Of a stretch of 64,000 nt of DNA, positions 32,071-42,561 are shown in pieces. The DNA lies in assembly GCA_022747635.1 (NCBI GenBank), contig JAKTNV010000076.1, positions 1,116,001 through 1,180,000 of the forward strand, given 5' to 3'. Each line of letters starts with the position of its first letter. The first letter of the stretch is position 1. The stretch comes from Hetaerina americana. Its lineage: Eukaryota; Arthropoda; Insecta; Odonata; Calopterygidae. A program made the translations under genes and the position numbers. Under the pieces are notes generated by a model. The model was not told the origin of the DNA and searched no databases. It saw only the letters and a program-made list of their open reading frames with translations.

Positions 32071-33237
32071 TTATCGCTTGAAGCGATGTTTCCTCTTCCA
32101 CTCGTTTGCGAAGACCTCTGTATCAGAGATACTCTGGTCCTCTTCAATTACCTCCGGCTTCTTTGGCTTCACTGGAGGCGGCGGGGAAGGTGTATTCTCA
32201 CGCCCTTTTGGCGTGTTCCCCTTGGTGGTTTTTTGTGGGCTCTTCTTTGAAGGGCCCACAGGAGTAGGTGGCTCCTTGTCCACCTTACTCTTTCCATCCT
32301 TCACCCTTTTGGGTTTAGGCACTTGCGTGTTTTCAATTGGGGATTCTTTCGGTATCTCCGTCTGCGTGGCGATGGTACACTTTACACATTGCGTGGTTGC
32401 AACGGAAGCAAAGGACCGGGAGAAAGTTGGAGCGATTAGCGCCCTGTATTTCCTCCTCGCTTCCGCATATGGGATTTTTTCAAGGGTTTTTATCTCCATG
32501 ACTTTCCTCTCTTCTTTCATCTTCGGGCAATCACGAGAGTACACTGGGTGTGTACCCTCGCAATTGACACAAAGAGGTTCCGAAGAGCACTCTTTATCCT
32601 CGTGCGCGTCTTTGCCACAGCGCGGGCAGGTGGCCTTACCCTCGCAGCGCGACGCGACATGGCCGAACCGTTGGCATTTGAAACAACGCACGGGATTTGG
32701 GATGAATGGCCTCACTGGTACCGATTCATAGCCCACAAACACCTTGTCGGGTAGTCTATCACGCGCAAACGTCAAGATCACGGAGGTGCTGTTTACGTTT
32801 TCTCCGTTGCGCCTTGTGGTGAGTCGACGACAATCAGTCACTCCCTGAGAGAACATTTCTCTCTTGATTTCTTCGATGTCCACGTATAGGAGGTCGTAGT
32901 GACTGATGACTCCCCGACAGGTGTTAAGAGTGCGGTGCACCTCCACCTTAATCGGAATGTCATGGAGCATTCCCATAGCAAGCAGTTTTTCGCTTTGTGT
33001 ATCGTTCAGGGTCTCTATAAGAAGTGTACCATCCCGGAGCTTCTTCACGCTCTTTGGGTCCCCAGGCACAATCTGTGACAAAACTCTGCGAATTAAGAAA
33101 GGAGAAACCTTTTTCAAGGTTTCACCTTCCTTTATGCACGACATAATTAAATAGCGCTTACATGCGCCAATACACTTTTCTCCCCCGCCGGTGTCCGGAC
33201 GGGATCTTTTTAGTGGTGGAAAGGGTTTTTCCTCCAT
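32071..33237 (-). CDS. LINE ORF1: nucleic-acid-binding protein with CCHC zinc knuckles
   Basis: A 388-residue protein if translation starts at MEEKPFPPLKRSRP; the open frame extends upstream to an ATG at 33402, inside the 5' UTR. The N-terminal half contains LIMSCIKEGETLKKVSPFLI and a long region with LRDGTLLIE, typical of I-type and gag-like ORF1 proteins. Three zinc knuckles follow: CFKCQRFGHVASRC and CPRCGKDAHEDKEC (both C-x2-C-x4-H-x4-C), then CVNCEGTHPVYSRDC (C-x2-C-x3-H-x6-C). The C-terminal part is Lys/Pro/Ser-rich and ends in a basic WKRKHRFKR. It probably coats the element's RNA. ORF2 starts 90 nt after its stop. Confidence 0.92.
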   Translation of the reverse strand: MEEKPFPPLKRSRPDTGGGEKCIGACKRYLIMSCIKEGETLKKVSPFLIRRVLSQIVPGDPKSVKKLRDGTLLIETLNDTQSEKLLAMGMLHDIPIKVEVHRTLNTCRGVISHYDLLYVDIEEIKREMFSQGVTDCRRLTTRRNGENVNSTSVILTFARDRLPDKVFVGYESVPVRPFIPNPVRCFKCQRFGHVASRCEGKATCPRCGKDAHEDKECSSEPLCVNCEGTHPVYSRDCPKMKEERKVMEIKTLEKIPYAEARRKYRALIAPTFSRSFASVATTQCVKCTIATQTEIPKESPIENTQVPKPKRVKDGKSKVDKEPPTPVGPSKKSPQKTTKGNTPKGRENTPSPPPPVKPKKPEVIEEDQSISDTEVFANEWKRKHRFKR

Positions 33238-33823
33238 AATAGTAAATGATTCGTCCCTCGGCCTCCCCACCCACCACGGAGCCACACATTTGGGACGCCA
33301 CTCCGCCAAACCGGAGCGGTCGCCAGGGCTAACTCGAGGGATATAGCGCTTCTGGAGTGGTTGTCTGTTTCGGGGTGGATATTCGGTGCAAGGGCCCACC
33401 AAAACCCTTACATCTCCGACCTCCCTACGCAGACCCCCACAACCTTGGCACTCGCCACCGGAGCGAAAACGCGACGGAAGCCGATTGACCGGGAGTGGCT
33501 AGCTCCCGGCCTCCCGTTTACACGAAATCCGGGGCCGAAGAGGGGTATCACTCCCCGGTCCATACAGGGCATCCGACACCCTGCTGGGAACCAGAAAGCT
33601 CACCCTCCAGGATCCCCTTCTCTCCCTTACGGGTCTCCAGGCACGGCAAACACCTGGGCGGATCGCAGGCCAGATGGTATGGCCGCTCACAGACAGTGGA
33701 TCCACAGCACTGTCCGGACGCATCCCTTGCTGGCTTGGGGTTTTCTCCCCGCCCTTTTAGTCGCCTCTTACGACAAGCAGGGATACTGCGGGAGTATTCT
33801 CTATCCCCCTACCCGCGGGGGGA
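33238..33823 (-). promoter_or_regulatory. LINE 5' UTR with probable internal promoter
   Basis: About 586 nt of GC-rich sequence upstream of ORF1. The 5' end reads TCCCCCCGCGGGTAGGGGG, then ATAGAGAATACTCCCGC and CGTAAGAGGCGACTAAAAGG. The last phrase is familiar to me from the 5' UTRs of arthropod LINEs. LINEs of this kind normally carry an internal promoter here; no element can be pinpointed from sequence alone. Confidence 0.65.
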
Positions 33824-34569
33824 TCCTAAATTTGATTGGCATGACCTCGCCTAACGTACGATGGGGCTATTAATACATTTTCAACATCATTGCTGAAGAG
33901 GCATCCTTCCAATTTATGCTCCTAGCTCCTCTAATATTTTGGATATGCAACTAAGTTTATCATAACGATGCTTTCCAAACCTGTCTCTCTTACGCTGTAC
34001 ATGATCTTATTCGGCAATCAATCCATTTAAAGGGGATCTCATACACTTACAGCATACTCCAAATTAAGCATACTCAGAGAAATATAACTTTTTTGTTTAA
34101 CCTTCTCATCACATTTCCCCAATACTCTTTTGATACATCCTTATATTTTGTTAGCTTGTCCACATATTCTCCATATATGTTTCACCTACGAGAGGTCGTG
34201 AGTGAGGGTAACGCCTGAGTATTTAATCGAGTCTACACTTTCTATTTCGGTTCGGAGCATGACAGGTTTGAGTGGAATCGTGGGCAGAGTGGAGTTTGGT
34301 GGGTCACGCACCAAACGATGGCTGCGCTCTGGTTCAGTACCCCATAATGTTCGCTATTACATTGATAAAACAAGGCATTATGACGCAGAACTTTTGCGTC
34401 TTGATCGCCAGAACCAAAAAAATAGCTCCTCTGATAATTTTCTTTTCTGGATGACAATAATCAAAACTGCTGAAAAAGGTGAGTGTGTTCCATAAACAAG
34501 ATACTGCATCAACTTTTGTCAAAAGCTTAGCGATTCTCACAACGAAACAAGTTGTAATACTCACTTTTT

Positions 34570-35236
34570 TTACAGACGATTCTATGGGGGTAGCACACAT
34601 TAAGGGATAGTTCTACAGATTCCAAAATCGGTACAGGTTCCAATATTGAAACATTGGTGGAGAGTGACCAACGTTCTGGGAGGCCAAAACCGCTCGCAGC
34701 TGTCGTTGAGAGCGTGGAAAATCAGGCACTGAGAGATCGTCCTTTGACCGTGCGAGATTGCCGAAAAGGTTAGGATAAGTAAAGATTCCGCAGATGTAAT
34801 TTTACGAGAAGATTAGAACAAGCGCACAGTGGCTGCGAAATTTGCGCCCAAGCTGCTGTCGGCGGAACAGTAAAAATTCCATCTTGATGTTGCACAGGAC
34901 CTGCAGGACACTATGAAGACATCCTAAATTTCTGCACACCGTTCTAACTGGAGGTCAGTCATGGGTGTACGGGTACGACCCGGAAACAAATGCACAGTCA
35001 TCGCAATTGAAGCATCCCGAGTTCCCAAGGCAGAAAAAAGCGCGGTAGGTGTGAAGCAAAATCAAGGTGATGCTACTGTCTTCATTGATATCCGTGGAAT
35101 GGTGCACCACGAATACGCACAGGAAGGATAAACAGTGAAAAAGAGTACTGTCAACAAGTTCTCTGCTATCTTCGTGGTACAGTTCGGTGCAAAGACCACA
35201 CCTTGGGACGGCGAAAAACTGGTAGCTGCATCATGA
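34570..35236 (+). pseudogene. Mariner transposase pseudogene
   Basis: Plus-strand fragments in shifting frames: ESDQRSGRPKPLA, VENQALRDRPLTVRD, AAKFAPKLLSAEQK, FHLDVAQDLQDT, then SWVYGYDPETNAQSSQLKHP, FPRQKKAR, FIDIRGMVHHEYAQEG and QVLCYLRGTVRCK. The order matches a mariner transposase from the end of the DNA-binding region to just before the HHDNAPAH catalytic block, where the match stops. The residues before WVYGYD, normally GDE(T/S), read GGQS, so the first catalytic Asp is lost. Several stops and frameshifts. A TIR was not found at either end. Confidence 0.75.
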
Positions 35237-35963
35237 ATTCCAGCTTTTTAAAAATAAATTCTAATTTTTGGTTAATCCGCATAATTTTTCCTTCAATTTG
35301 GTGGATTTTGGTGTCCACCCGTAATTCGCATCTTGGACAGTTGCGGAACTATCATGAGAACCTGCGTTGGATCAAAATTACTGGCGTGACCCGTTACCCC
35401 TTATTTAAATCTGAAAATTAGCGAAATTATTAGCACCTCTACCCTGATGTGTAAATTTTGAAGGTCAAGCACCACATTTACCACAAACCTTTAGGTGGCT
35501 TACAGTGTAGGCTGACGGTTACCTAATGGCACTTCTTCCTCTAAACCTCACCCCTTCGACGCGGGCATTGACAAGAGAAAAAAAGGTTACCGTGGGTTAC
35601 AGGCGCTAAAAAAATTGAAACATGGATCACCTAAGGAAATTTTGTGATGAAAAAACAGTAATTCGATTGGAAACACCGATGCAGGAAATGGACTCAACGT
35701 TGGTCTACTTAAACAATAACAAGAATATTCTCACGAGGCTCAAGTCGCGGACGAATACAACACCATTGGTTCTCAGGCACATCGGAGAAATTTGTCTGTT
35801 CTCTACTCGCTCTAATTGTAAGATGAGAGCGATTTCACACGGGAGTTTTTTCCAGGGGTCCCAATTTCCTGGACCATCTCCTTTCGCATTCTCACACATA
35901 TCCTCGACGGTCGAAAATCTGGGAAGGAATGATATATTTTAAACCTAGACCAAATAACTAAAC

Positions 35964-36170
35964 CAAATTGCCGACCCCGGTGGCGGCGGGGTAACGTCCT
36001 CGTCTGCCATTCCAAGGGTCGCGGGTTCGATTCCCGCCTGGGTGAGTTTTCCTCCACCTAGGGCTTGGGTGTTTGTAAAATGTGACTATTGTTATCGTTG
36101 TTAATAGTTCGATGTAAAGGCCAAAATGTGCTGTTTTCGGACTCATACTGAATAAATAAATAAAAAATAC
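35964..36170 (+). mobile_element. tRNA-derived SINE with AAATAAAT tail
   Basis: The head resembles a tRNA with both RNA polymerase III boxes: A-box region GGTGGCGGCGGGGTAACG and B box GCGGGTTCGATTCCCGCC. The body includes TGTGACTATTGTTATCG and TAAAGGCCAAAATGTGCTG, ending in AATAAATAAATAAA. It is distinct from the LINE-tailed SINEs. It is not a working tRNA because no full acceptor pairing is evident. Confidence 0.8.
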
Positions 36171-38568
36171 ACCTCATGCTCTCCTCCAACGATGAGCTGG
36201 AGCTGAGTCCCAGTGCTAAACATCGCCACGATTTCGAAATGGTGGGGGAGAGAAGACATAAGTTTCTCGAAAATTGTGGGCTCATTTAAAAATCAAGAGT
36301 GAAACGCATATTAATTTATTTATTTAAGAATTTATCGTTGAAATTAGGTAATTGTCCTGGCGGAAACGGTCAAGTCTGATCAATGATCACTCTTACAATG
36401 AACATACATACGTACATACGAGCACAAGAAAAATAGATAGGAGACAAAATATCCTTACACACAATGACACTTCCACATCACATACAAACAATATTTTCAT
36501 TGGCACAATAGTATAATAATCACTGATCAAAGGAGTTTATCACCCAGTGGCTGCTTTGCACTTATTCTTAAAACTCCTATACCTGGTCTATCACGTGCCT
36601 TCACGACCTATAAGTTTCGAATGACTGCAAAGGCGATTCATTTTTATTATTTTTGCCCCTGAAGGCCAGTGTGGCCCTGCGATCCTCATAAACCACTCTG
36701 GACTTACCATAATGTTTACAGCGTCTACCCACTAGAGTTGGCACAGTATGGATGCCCGGGGCGAGAATTGAACACACGACTTTTGTATTAGCACAAAGCC
36801 GCGCTATCCGCCCAACTATTCAAGCAAACACTTTGCTGCCAAATGTCGCACTTATCACACGAGGAACAGATCAGTGTTCGCGTTACAAACAACACTTGAA
36901 AGGAACGTCATTATAGGTGGCATCTATCGTTCGATTTCTAAAGTTCCGTAACTAAGCCCCCGGAGGAGCGCAGGATGCTACAGATTTCCTTTATCCAGCT
37001 ATTTTTTATAGTTTTCGTCGTTTCTATTATTTTTTTAATTACTTGTTTTATTTCTGGCATGATCATGAATAAATAACTTTGAACTGAACTCGACTTCCCG
37101 GAACATGCACCAGCGAGGCCTAGCTAACCCAGCGTAGGAGTGACGCAATGCATGGATGGAGATGAATGCCGTTAGTTGTTCTTGTCGGACATTTGTTCCC
37201 AAACCTCCCACATATGTTGGGATATCATCCCGGGGATCAAATATCTCTTCAGACTCTAGGATCCTGCCACAATAGGCCATGAATACTCCTAAAAGCTCGC
37301 AATAAAGTCATACGCACAAGAGTTTCGAAAAAGCCCCACATGGAGCTGCCATAGGGAGTATGAGGCAAATGGAATCATTGTGACAGCGGCAGAACGACTC
37401 AGAAGCAACGTAATTCTTACAAAATTATCACCGTCCAAAACAAAATAACTGGTTACACTACCCACGCTTGGTAAATTTTGGTTGAATGTAAAAAATCTGA
37501 TTCCTTTCACACCCAAATGCTTAGCACCAGTTTCTTAATGCTAGAAAAATATTTTCTTTTCTTCTGTCACCAGTCATACGATTAATAATTGAAATATATA
37601 GATACACGAGTTTTCAAATATGATGTGTTAAAAATATACGATACTTTATTGACATGCTCCAGTGTTATGTGCTTTTTGTAAAGTAAAACCACGTCTGCAC
37701 CAAGCACGTATCTTTAACATTAGCAGGGTGGTAACTCCATAACAGGTTTTCCCCCGCATCTCTTTGAATATATGTACACCGTTTTATGGTGTGTTTGTAA
37801 AATGCATGTTGTTTATGGTGAAATAATTATCTATTATCATTACTAAAATTATTATTTTTTTAAATTGCTGGGGTAGGGTGAAGCCAGTCGCGAGTCTCAA
37901 GCGGGGTCCTAGTTACAAAAAAATAAGAGCACGGGAAATTTATTTTACGCAGTATTTCCCCGGGCGCTATGAAGAACTAGTCTCTATTCTGCGACTTGAT
38001 TTGGAAGAACTTAAAATGGAGTTTTATGTACTCTCAGCTGAGAGCAATAAACGTCTTCAAAATTTCGAAATATGATTGCCCACCGATTCTCATTCATGTC
38101 TGCTTGCGATCGTATTCGTGATCGGTAACTGCACGCACGTATAATTAATAATAAATTCACGACATCGTACACGGGGTATGCATCATCGTTACATGCAGAG
38201 ACAAGAATTGGATTTTGCGTTTTAGGATTGTCAGTCTTCGAACTTGCGATTCGGTATAGTGGTGCGGGAAGAGGAAAATATTTTTTGGATAACCTTCTTC
38301 TCGCATACTTCTCTACGGTAGATGGAAACGTACTGGTATACCGATAAATATTGGTTCTTTTCGCTGGGTTTGCACAAACACAGTTATTTTTAAGGCCTGT
38401 TTATCGACTAATCCACCTTGATTTCATATTTCTGGACGATAAAGAATCCACCAAAAATAAAAGCCAACGCCGAAATTCCCGAAAATTATTATCATCAAAA
38501 TATTCGAGCACGATAATTACGTTATCTCACCATAAAAATGAAACCGGCCCACCGCTGTACAAATGCGA

Positions 38569-38573
<5 letters not shown>

Positions 38574-38625
<52 letters not shown>
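38574..38625. repeat. TA microsatellite
   Basis: About 52 nt of uninterrupted AT dinucleotide repeat. Confidence 0.95.
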
Positions 38626-38627
<2 letters not shown>

Positions 38628-39269
38628 AGAAAATTTCTTTCTTAGGCTTATGTTCCCTCCGTGATTCATTACATTATAAGCAGAATCTATTCCACACTAA
38701 CTTCCAAATTATTTCAAAATGCTTTGAGATTTGGCAAATGTGAGAACTTTTCAATTTAGCCAGGACATTAGCAACAATTTATTTATTTCGAGAGATTTCG
38801 ATACAGATGTGTTATCAAGACTTTGTAGCATAGGTTCCGGTGGGAGATTGTCATCGCTGTGGCGAAGGAATGGTTTAAACCGAAGTGATTCTAGTATTCC
38901 GCGTCACTCCTTCCCTTCAGTGAAAACTGCGCATTTTTAACTCTTCTGACGCAATATGGGCGATGAAATATTAACGTCTTCATCAAAACGAGAACGGAAC
39001 CAGCAGAACAAATCCTGAACACTAAAACTCCAAACCATCATCAGGTATTTGCAGTAACGTATCGTGTAATTTATAATATAGTCTGCGTATATAAGAGTAC
39101 CATTCTTATTCTATAACAGTCGTACAATGAAAATAGGCAACTATAAACGAGAAAATGGAGTGCATGGCTAAATTTCACCACGGAAAAAATATAACACGAA
39201 AAAAATCACTTGGCCTGTATCTTAACACCGTAAGGGGTATCTTGAGAAAGGAGGTAAAAGCTTTTTAGG

Positions 39270-40215
39270 AAGGGAATGAAGAATGGCAGCGGAAATGGAT
39301 GATGAAGAAGTTGCACTGCTAAGGTACTTCGAGGAAGTAATCACTGAGAGACTTTGGTAAGTAATGGAATTAAAAGAACGGAAAACGTCTATGAATAAAT
39401 ATTATTTAAGCATTGAAATGGTTCCACTGGCAAAACAAGAAAGAACGACGAATTACGTGAATCACTCATTGAATGACTAATTTGCTCGTACATGCTTCGA
39501 AGATATTGTTAACAGTGATAAATAAACGAATAAGAAGAGGGAAAGTGTGGCAGGAGAGCGATATGGTTAGCCTAAAAGATGATTGCGCGATAATCGATTG
39601 TAGTGGTGAATTCTACAGTGGAAAGTTATCTATTTCCACAATATTGATTTTGCCGTACTTTGTATTTTTGGAAAAGGTCTTTGATTTCGTTTTTGGGAGA
39701 AATTTATGGGAGACAGCGAAATACAAGGGACAGAAAGAAGGCATAGATGAGTTCTGTGCATGGAATTGTGAGCGGCGATGTGGGTATAAAACAACAGACT
39801 TGAAATACCAACAGCAATAAGAAAAGAATGCAAGTCATTTTAAACTTTTTAGGGACAAGTAGAAGATTATGGACCGCAAATTAATAGAAAAAACAAAAAC
39901 AATGAAGTATGTAGTAAGTACCGGGGAGACAAAAATTTACGTGAAAAAAACATTTATAGGGCGCGGAAACGCATTTTAAGTTCATGTTTACCCGCAAAAG
40001 TAACAATAGACAGGAAAGAGAAAATAATATGAAAGCAGGCAGCAGAGAGTCAAAAGGAGCATGGCGGAAGAAAAAGAGGATGCTATCTAGTACAAAGAAA
40101 TTGGAACTAAAAGAGTGGATGGCTATGTGCTTTGCATACAGTGTTTTTGTCTATGGAAGCGAAATGTGGATGTCCTGAAAAGAGAGAGGAAAAGGACAGA
40201 GTACGGGTATGCGGA
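39270..40215 (+). pseudogene. Decayed LINE reverse transcriptase
   Basis: Plus-strand remnants in order: HASKILLTVINKRIRR (RT block after the YR-x-ISL motif), then after decay VFDFVFGRNLWETAKYKG, where VDLEKAFD..W..LW..LK would be expected, and RKKKRMLSSTKKLELKEW with YSVFVYGSEMW, the conserved LYG.E.W segment of the thumb region. Many stops separate them. It belongs to the non-LTR group containing craniofacial-development-protein-2-like RTs. The last stretch (40115-40350) is probably the same element in another frame. Confidence 0.62.
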
Positions 40216-40676
40216 TTTTAAGAGGAATATTGAACTGCAGATGGTCTGTGATATCTTGCAACACGAAAAAGGCGCTTCGCCCTTTTTTTTCAAATTTTTT
40301 ACTCCATTTTCACCTCCTCACTGCAACTGCTCAGTACTAGTAAAACGATAATGCGTTGAAATGAAAGAAGGTAAATTCAAAAAACTGATCCAAGGGATTG
40401 ATTTAAAGCTCAACCATCTAAGTATACTTCAGGCCATAGACTTCAGCCCAAAATAGCTTAATTTAATCTGACTTTGTATTTTCAATGTTAACTAATTTGA
40501 TATCTAAATTCCCAAGTATATATTTACATCGAGAATCAGACACAGTTTATCAAAAATAAAGCTTCATGTTTGCCAAAGTTGTTGAAATTAAGAGTTGCAA
40601 AACTCCGTTGTGTATCTTTTCCAGTTTCTTCTCTCTTTTCAAGGCCATTTCGGTAGTTAAGAAGTGACTAGGGGAA

Positions 40677-40965
40677 TCAGGGTTGTAATTCGGTTAATGT
40701 AAAGGTTTCCAATTCAAATGACCCGGGTTCAAATCCCGGACGAGGCAAAATTTTTTTAAAGGTATTCAATTCCCTATCATGGTGTCATGTTAGAGGGCAC
40801 TTGCCGCCTACCATTAAGAGTAGGCTAAAGCCGACGCATAGCATCCCTCCACCCTTCCTTAATTTCCTGGACACCCTACCCCTATCAAATTACTCACCCA
40901 TCCCTAATGGCGCAAATGACCTGAGCTGTTGGTCGCCTCACTTAATAACCAACTACAACAATTTT
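40677..40965 (+). mobile_element. SINE with LINE-like 3' tail (copy 3)
   Basis: The tRNA-like head has a B box GGGTTCAAATCCCGG. The body has AAGAGTAGGCTAAAGCCGACG and CTCCACCCTTCC, as in the other copies. The 3' end TAATGGCGCAAATGACCTGAGCTG then GGTCGCCTC and AACTACAAC matches the shared tail. Boundaries are approximate and no target duplication was identified. Confidence 0.72.
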
Positions 40966-42401
40966 AAGTAGGTACTAAAACAAGACAGCCCGTGGAATTT
41001 CAGCAGAAAATGGGTATATTAGACCAAACGCTGATGTGATTAAAATAATAATTGGACAAATATAACAAAGAAGTGAAGTCTTTTAAGAGCATACACCATC
41101 AATAATTAGTTTCGAATCACAACGAACAAACCTGGAATACCGAAATCCAATTATAATTAAGTTGAAACTGATTTATGTTGATCGCTCGACCCGAAGAATT
41201 ATACATGCTCCGTGGAATGAGGATTCCATTGGAAATGCCATGATTTCCAGATAATAAGTATTAACTGCCTCCTACCTTTAATTATGTAAAAGCTGAAATC
41301 ATTTTCAAGCGGCAAACGAAAACGCAATGGGAACTATATGAATGCAAGAACTATAAGCACCAGATGTAGATTGATGGCACGGCGCTCTCATTAAATCTCT
41401 GCCGGCCCAAGAAGTTCCTGATATGTAGGTTAGTCCTTGGAATGGAAAGTCATTTCGTGGAAGAAAAAATTCAATAAGTAATCGAAACACGGCTTCCAGC
41501 TCTCATCAAGGATGTCTACCGTGCACGGGAGCAAAGATTCATCATACACAATATGAGGGCCCGCCTGCGAGGGATGATCGGATTAGGCACCGCCGAATCC
41601 AATCAGCATACGTCCCGATAATGTTTCCGCTCCTTGATGCAAAGGAATCGCAGCCTTTCACGTCCACAAGGAAAATATCTGTGAAGGCCATTGTAGATTA
41701 AAAGCTCCTTCCATAAATATGGCCACTTCGACGTAACAAAAAGTTTTCTCGTTGAAGCAACTATGTATTACATGCACGATGTAATATGTATTGTAACTAA
41801 ACAATACGGAAAAACTTCATTCAACAACATGGTGGGTAATCACTATCTACTACACATCCTATCGGTGCCTGGCAGGGCACTATGTAGATAGATAGGCTTC
41901 TCTGGCTTTAGAGCCAGCGATTTCACGATCGTAAAAGACTATAGAATATAGAGCGAAAGAGCGATGTTATCTTCTGCTTTCCCACGGTCAACGGCTTTAT
42001 GAACGGGATGTTTAATTACAGTAGAAATAAGTGTGTTGCGGGCGGGGTGGTCCACTCGAAACGTTTTGTTCGAAAAGTTACGAGAATTCAGGTCAAAATC
42101 GAAAAGTTAAGGCGCCTGTTAGAATATACTCTAAATCACTTATGTATTCATCACCACTTAACGAAAAGATACATCCAAGAACGAGCGGTTACGGGATACT
42201 ACGGAAAGAATATGTGACGGGTGGAATGAAAAAACAGCTGAAACATCAACTAATGGTTTTTACAGAAAAAAATGCGTTAATGAACCACCGTTGAAGACGA
42301 ATGCGATTTTTTTTCGGCTACCACCGAGATTCATATACGGATTTCAGCGGCGCTCGAGATCATTGTTGTTTTCGAGAATAATATCCCCCAGCGTTACTCA
42401 C

Positions 42402-42561
42402 CTGAAGGCATCTCCGATGAAGGTGAGCGTGTTGCCGTCGGGGCCGCGCCAACTGATCGAGGCCTCGGACAAGCCGGAGGCGGAGCAGGCGAGCACCGCC
42501 GACCCCCCGGGCTCCACCACCTCGTCCCGCGGCTCACTGTCAAACCGGAGGTCAGCGAAGC
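42402..42561 (-). CDS. fra: fra exon 1 of those seen: N-terminal half of Ig1
   Basis: The exon encodes the start of the first Ig domain. It opens with FADLRFDSEPRD, close to the LRFDSEP start of mature vertebrate DCC, then has the first Ig cysteine in SAVLACSAS and the core tryptophan in ISWRGPDG. The acceptor is a pyrimidine-rich tract ending in CAG and the donor is GTGAGT. The exon starts with two bases of a split codon and leaves two bases (AG), which exon 2 completes to AGG. It is rich in G+C compared with the surrounding intron. Ig1 and Ig2 are in the N-terminal Ig horseshoe of the family. The signal peptide must come from an exon further right. Confidence 0.95.

Larger units (their letters stand above)
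28078..33823 (-). mobile_element. Full-length I-type non-LTR retrotransposon with 12-bp target duplication
   Basis: A 5,746-bp element on the minus strand, bounded by perfect 12-bp copies of TCCTAAATTTGA at 28066-28077 and 33824-33835. It has a 5' UTR starting TCCCCCCGCGGGTAGGGGG, ORF1 with zinc knuckles, a 90-nt gap, ORF2 with endonuclease, RT and RNase H, and a 201-nt 3' UTR ending in CCCCTAAAACTACTACTAAC. This ORF1/ORF2/RNase H plan is that of the I superfamily. Both ORFs are open with all expected catalytic residues, pointing to a recent insertion from an active source. It lies in the same orientation as fra within its 21.5-kb intron. Confidence 0.93.
20874..42401. other. fra intron 1-2 (21.5 kb)
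   Basis: A 21,528-nt intron splits the Ig1 coding region. Its contents from left to right are an unclassified repeat (22.0-22.2 kb), a full-length LINE (28.08-33.82 kb) inside a second copy of that repeat, a mariner pseudogene (34.6-35.2 kb), a tRNA-SINE (36.0 kb), a TA microsatellite (38.6 kb), a LINE remnant (39.3-40.2 kb) and a SINE (40.7 kb). The stretches 22.2-27.9 kb and 36.2-38.5 kb hold no feature I can support. Confidence 0.88.
2221..42561 (-). other. fra: Span of the frazzled/DCC/neogenin-like receptor gene (partial, 12 exons)
   Basis: This is the span of a netrin-receptor gene of the DCC/neogenin/Frazzled family, a single-pass membrane protein of axon guidance. Exon lengths in transcript order are 160, 245, 213, 120, 154, 143, 149, 127, 283, 286, 210 and 171 nt. 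Every junction has GT-AG borders and the phases are compatible, giving about 753 continuous codons. The order Ig1-Ig2-Ig3-Ig4-linker-FN1-FN2-FN3 matches the family. The signal-peptide exon must end with one spare base, because exon 1 here starts with two bases of a split codon. It was not found between 42562 and 64000. The C-terminal FN3 repeats, membrane helix and P1-P3 motifs lie beyond the left edge. Numbering starts at the first exon seen. The ortholog name rests on remembered family sequence, not a search. Confidence 0.93.

Noticed and set aside
30184..32731. Long plus-strand open frames opposite the LINE
   Set aside because: They are antisense shadows of LINE ORF1 and ORF2 with no domain of their own.
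33238..33402. Upstream ATG extending LINE ORF1 to 443 residues
   Set aside because: The extra 55 residues fall in the 5' UTR-like GC-rich part and lack ORF1 character; the start at 33237 gives a typical ORF1. The longer form cannot be excluded.
35970..36045. Possible functional tRNA with good A and B boxes
   Set aside because: No acceptor-stem pairing, and it is followed by a SINE body and an AAATAAAT tail.
41860..41915. Short palindromic CTATCTAC / GTAGATAG sequence
   Set aside because: Too short and isolated to call a mobile element from this window alone.
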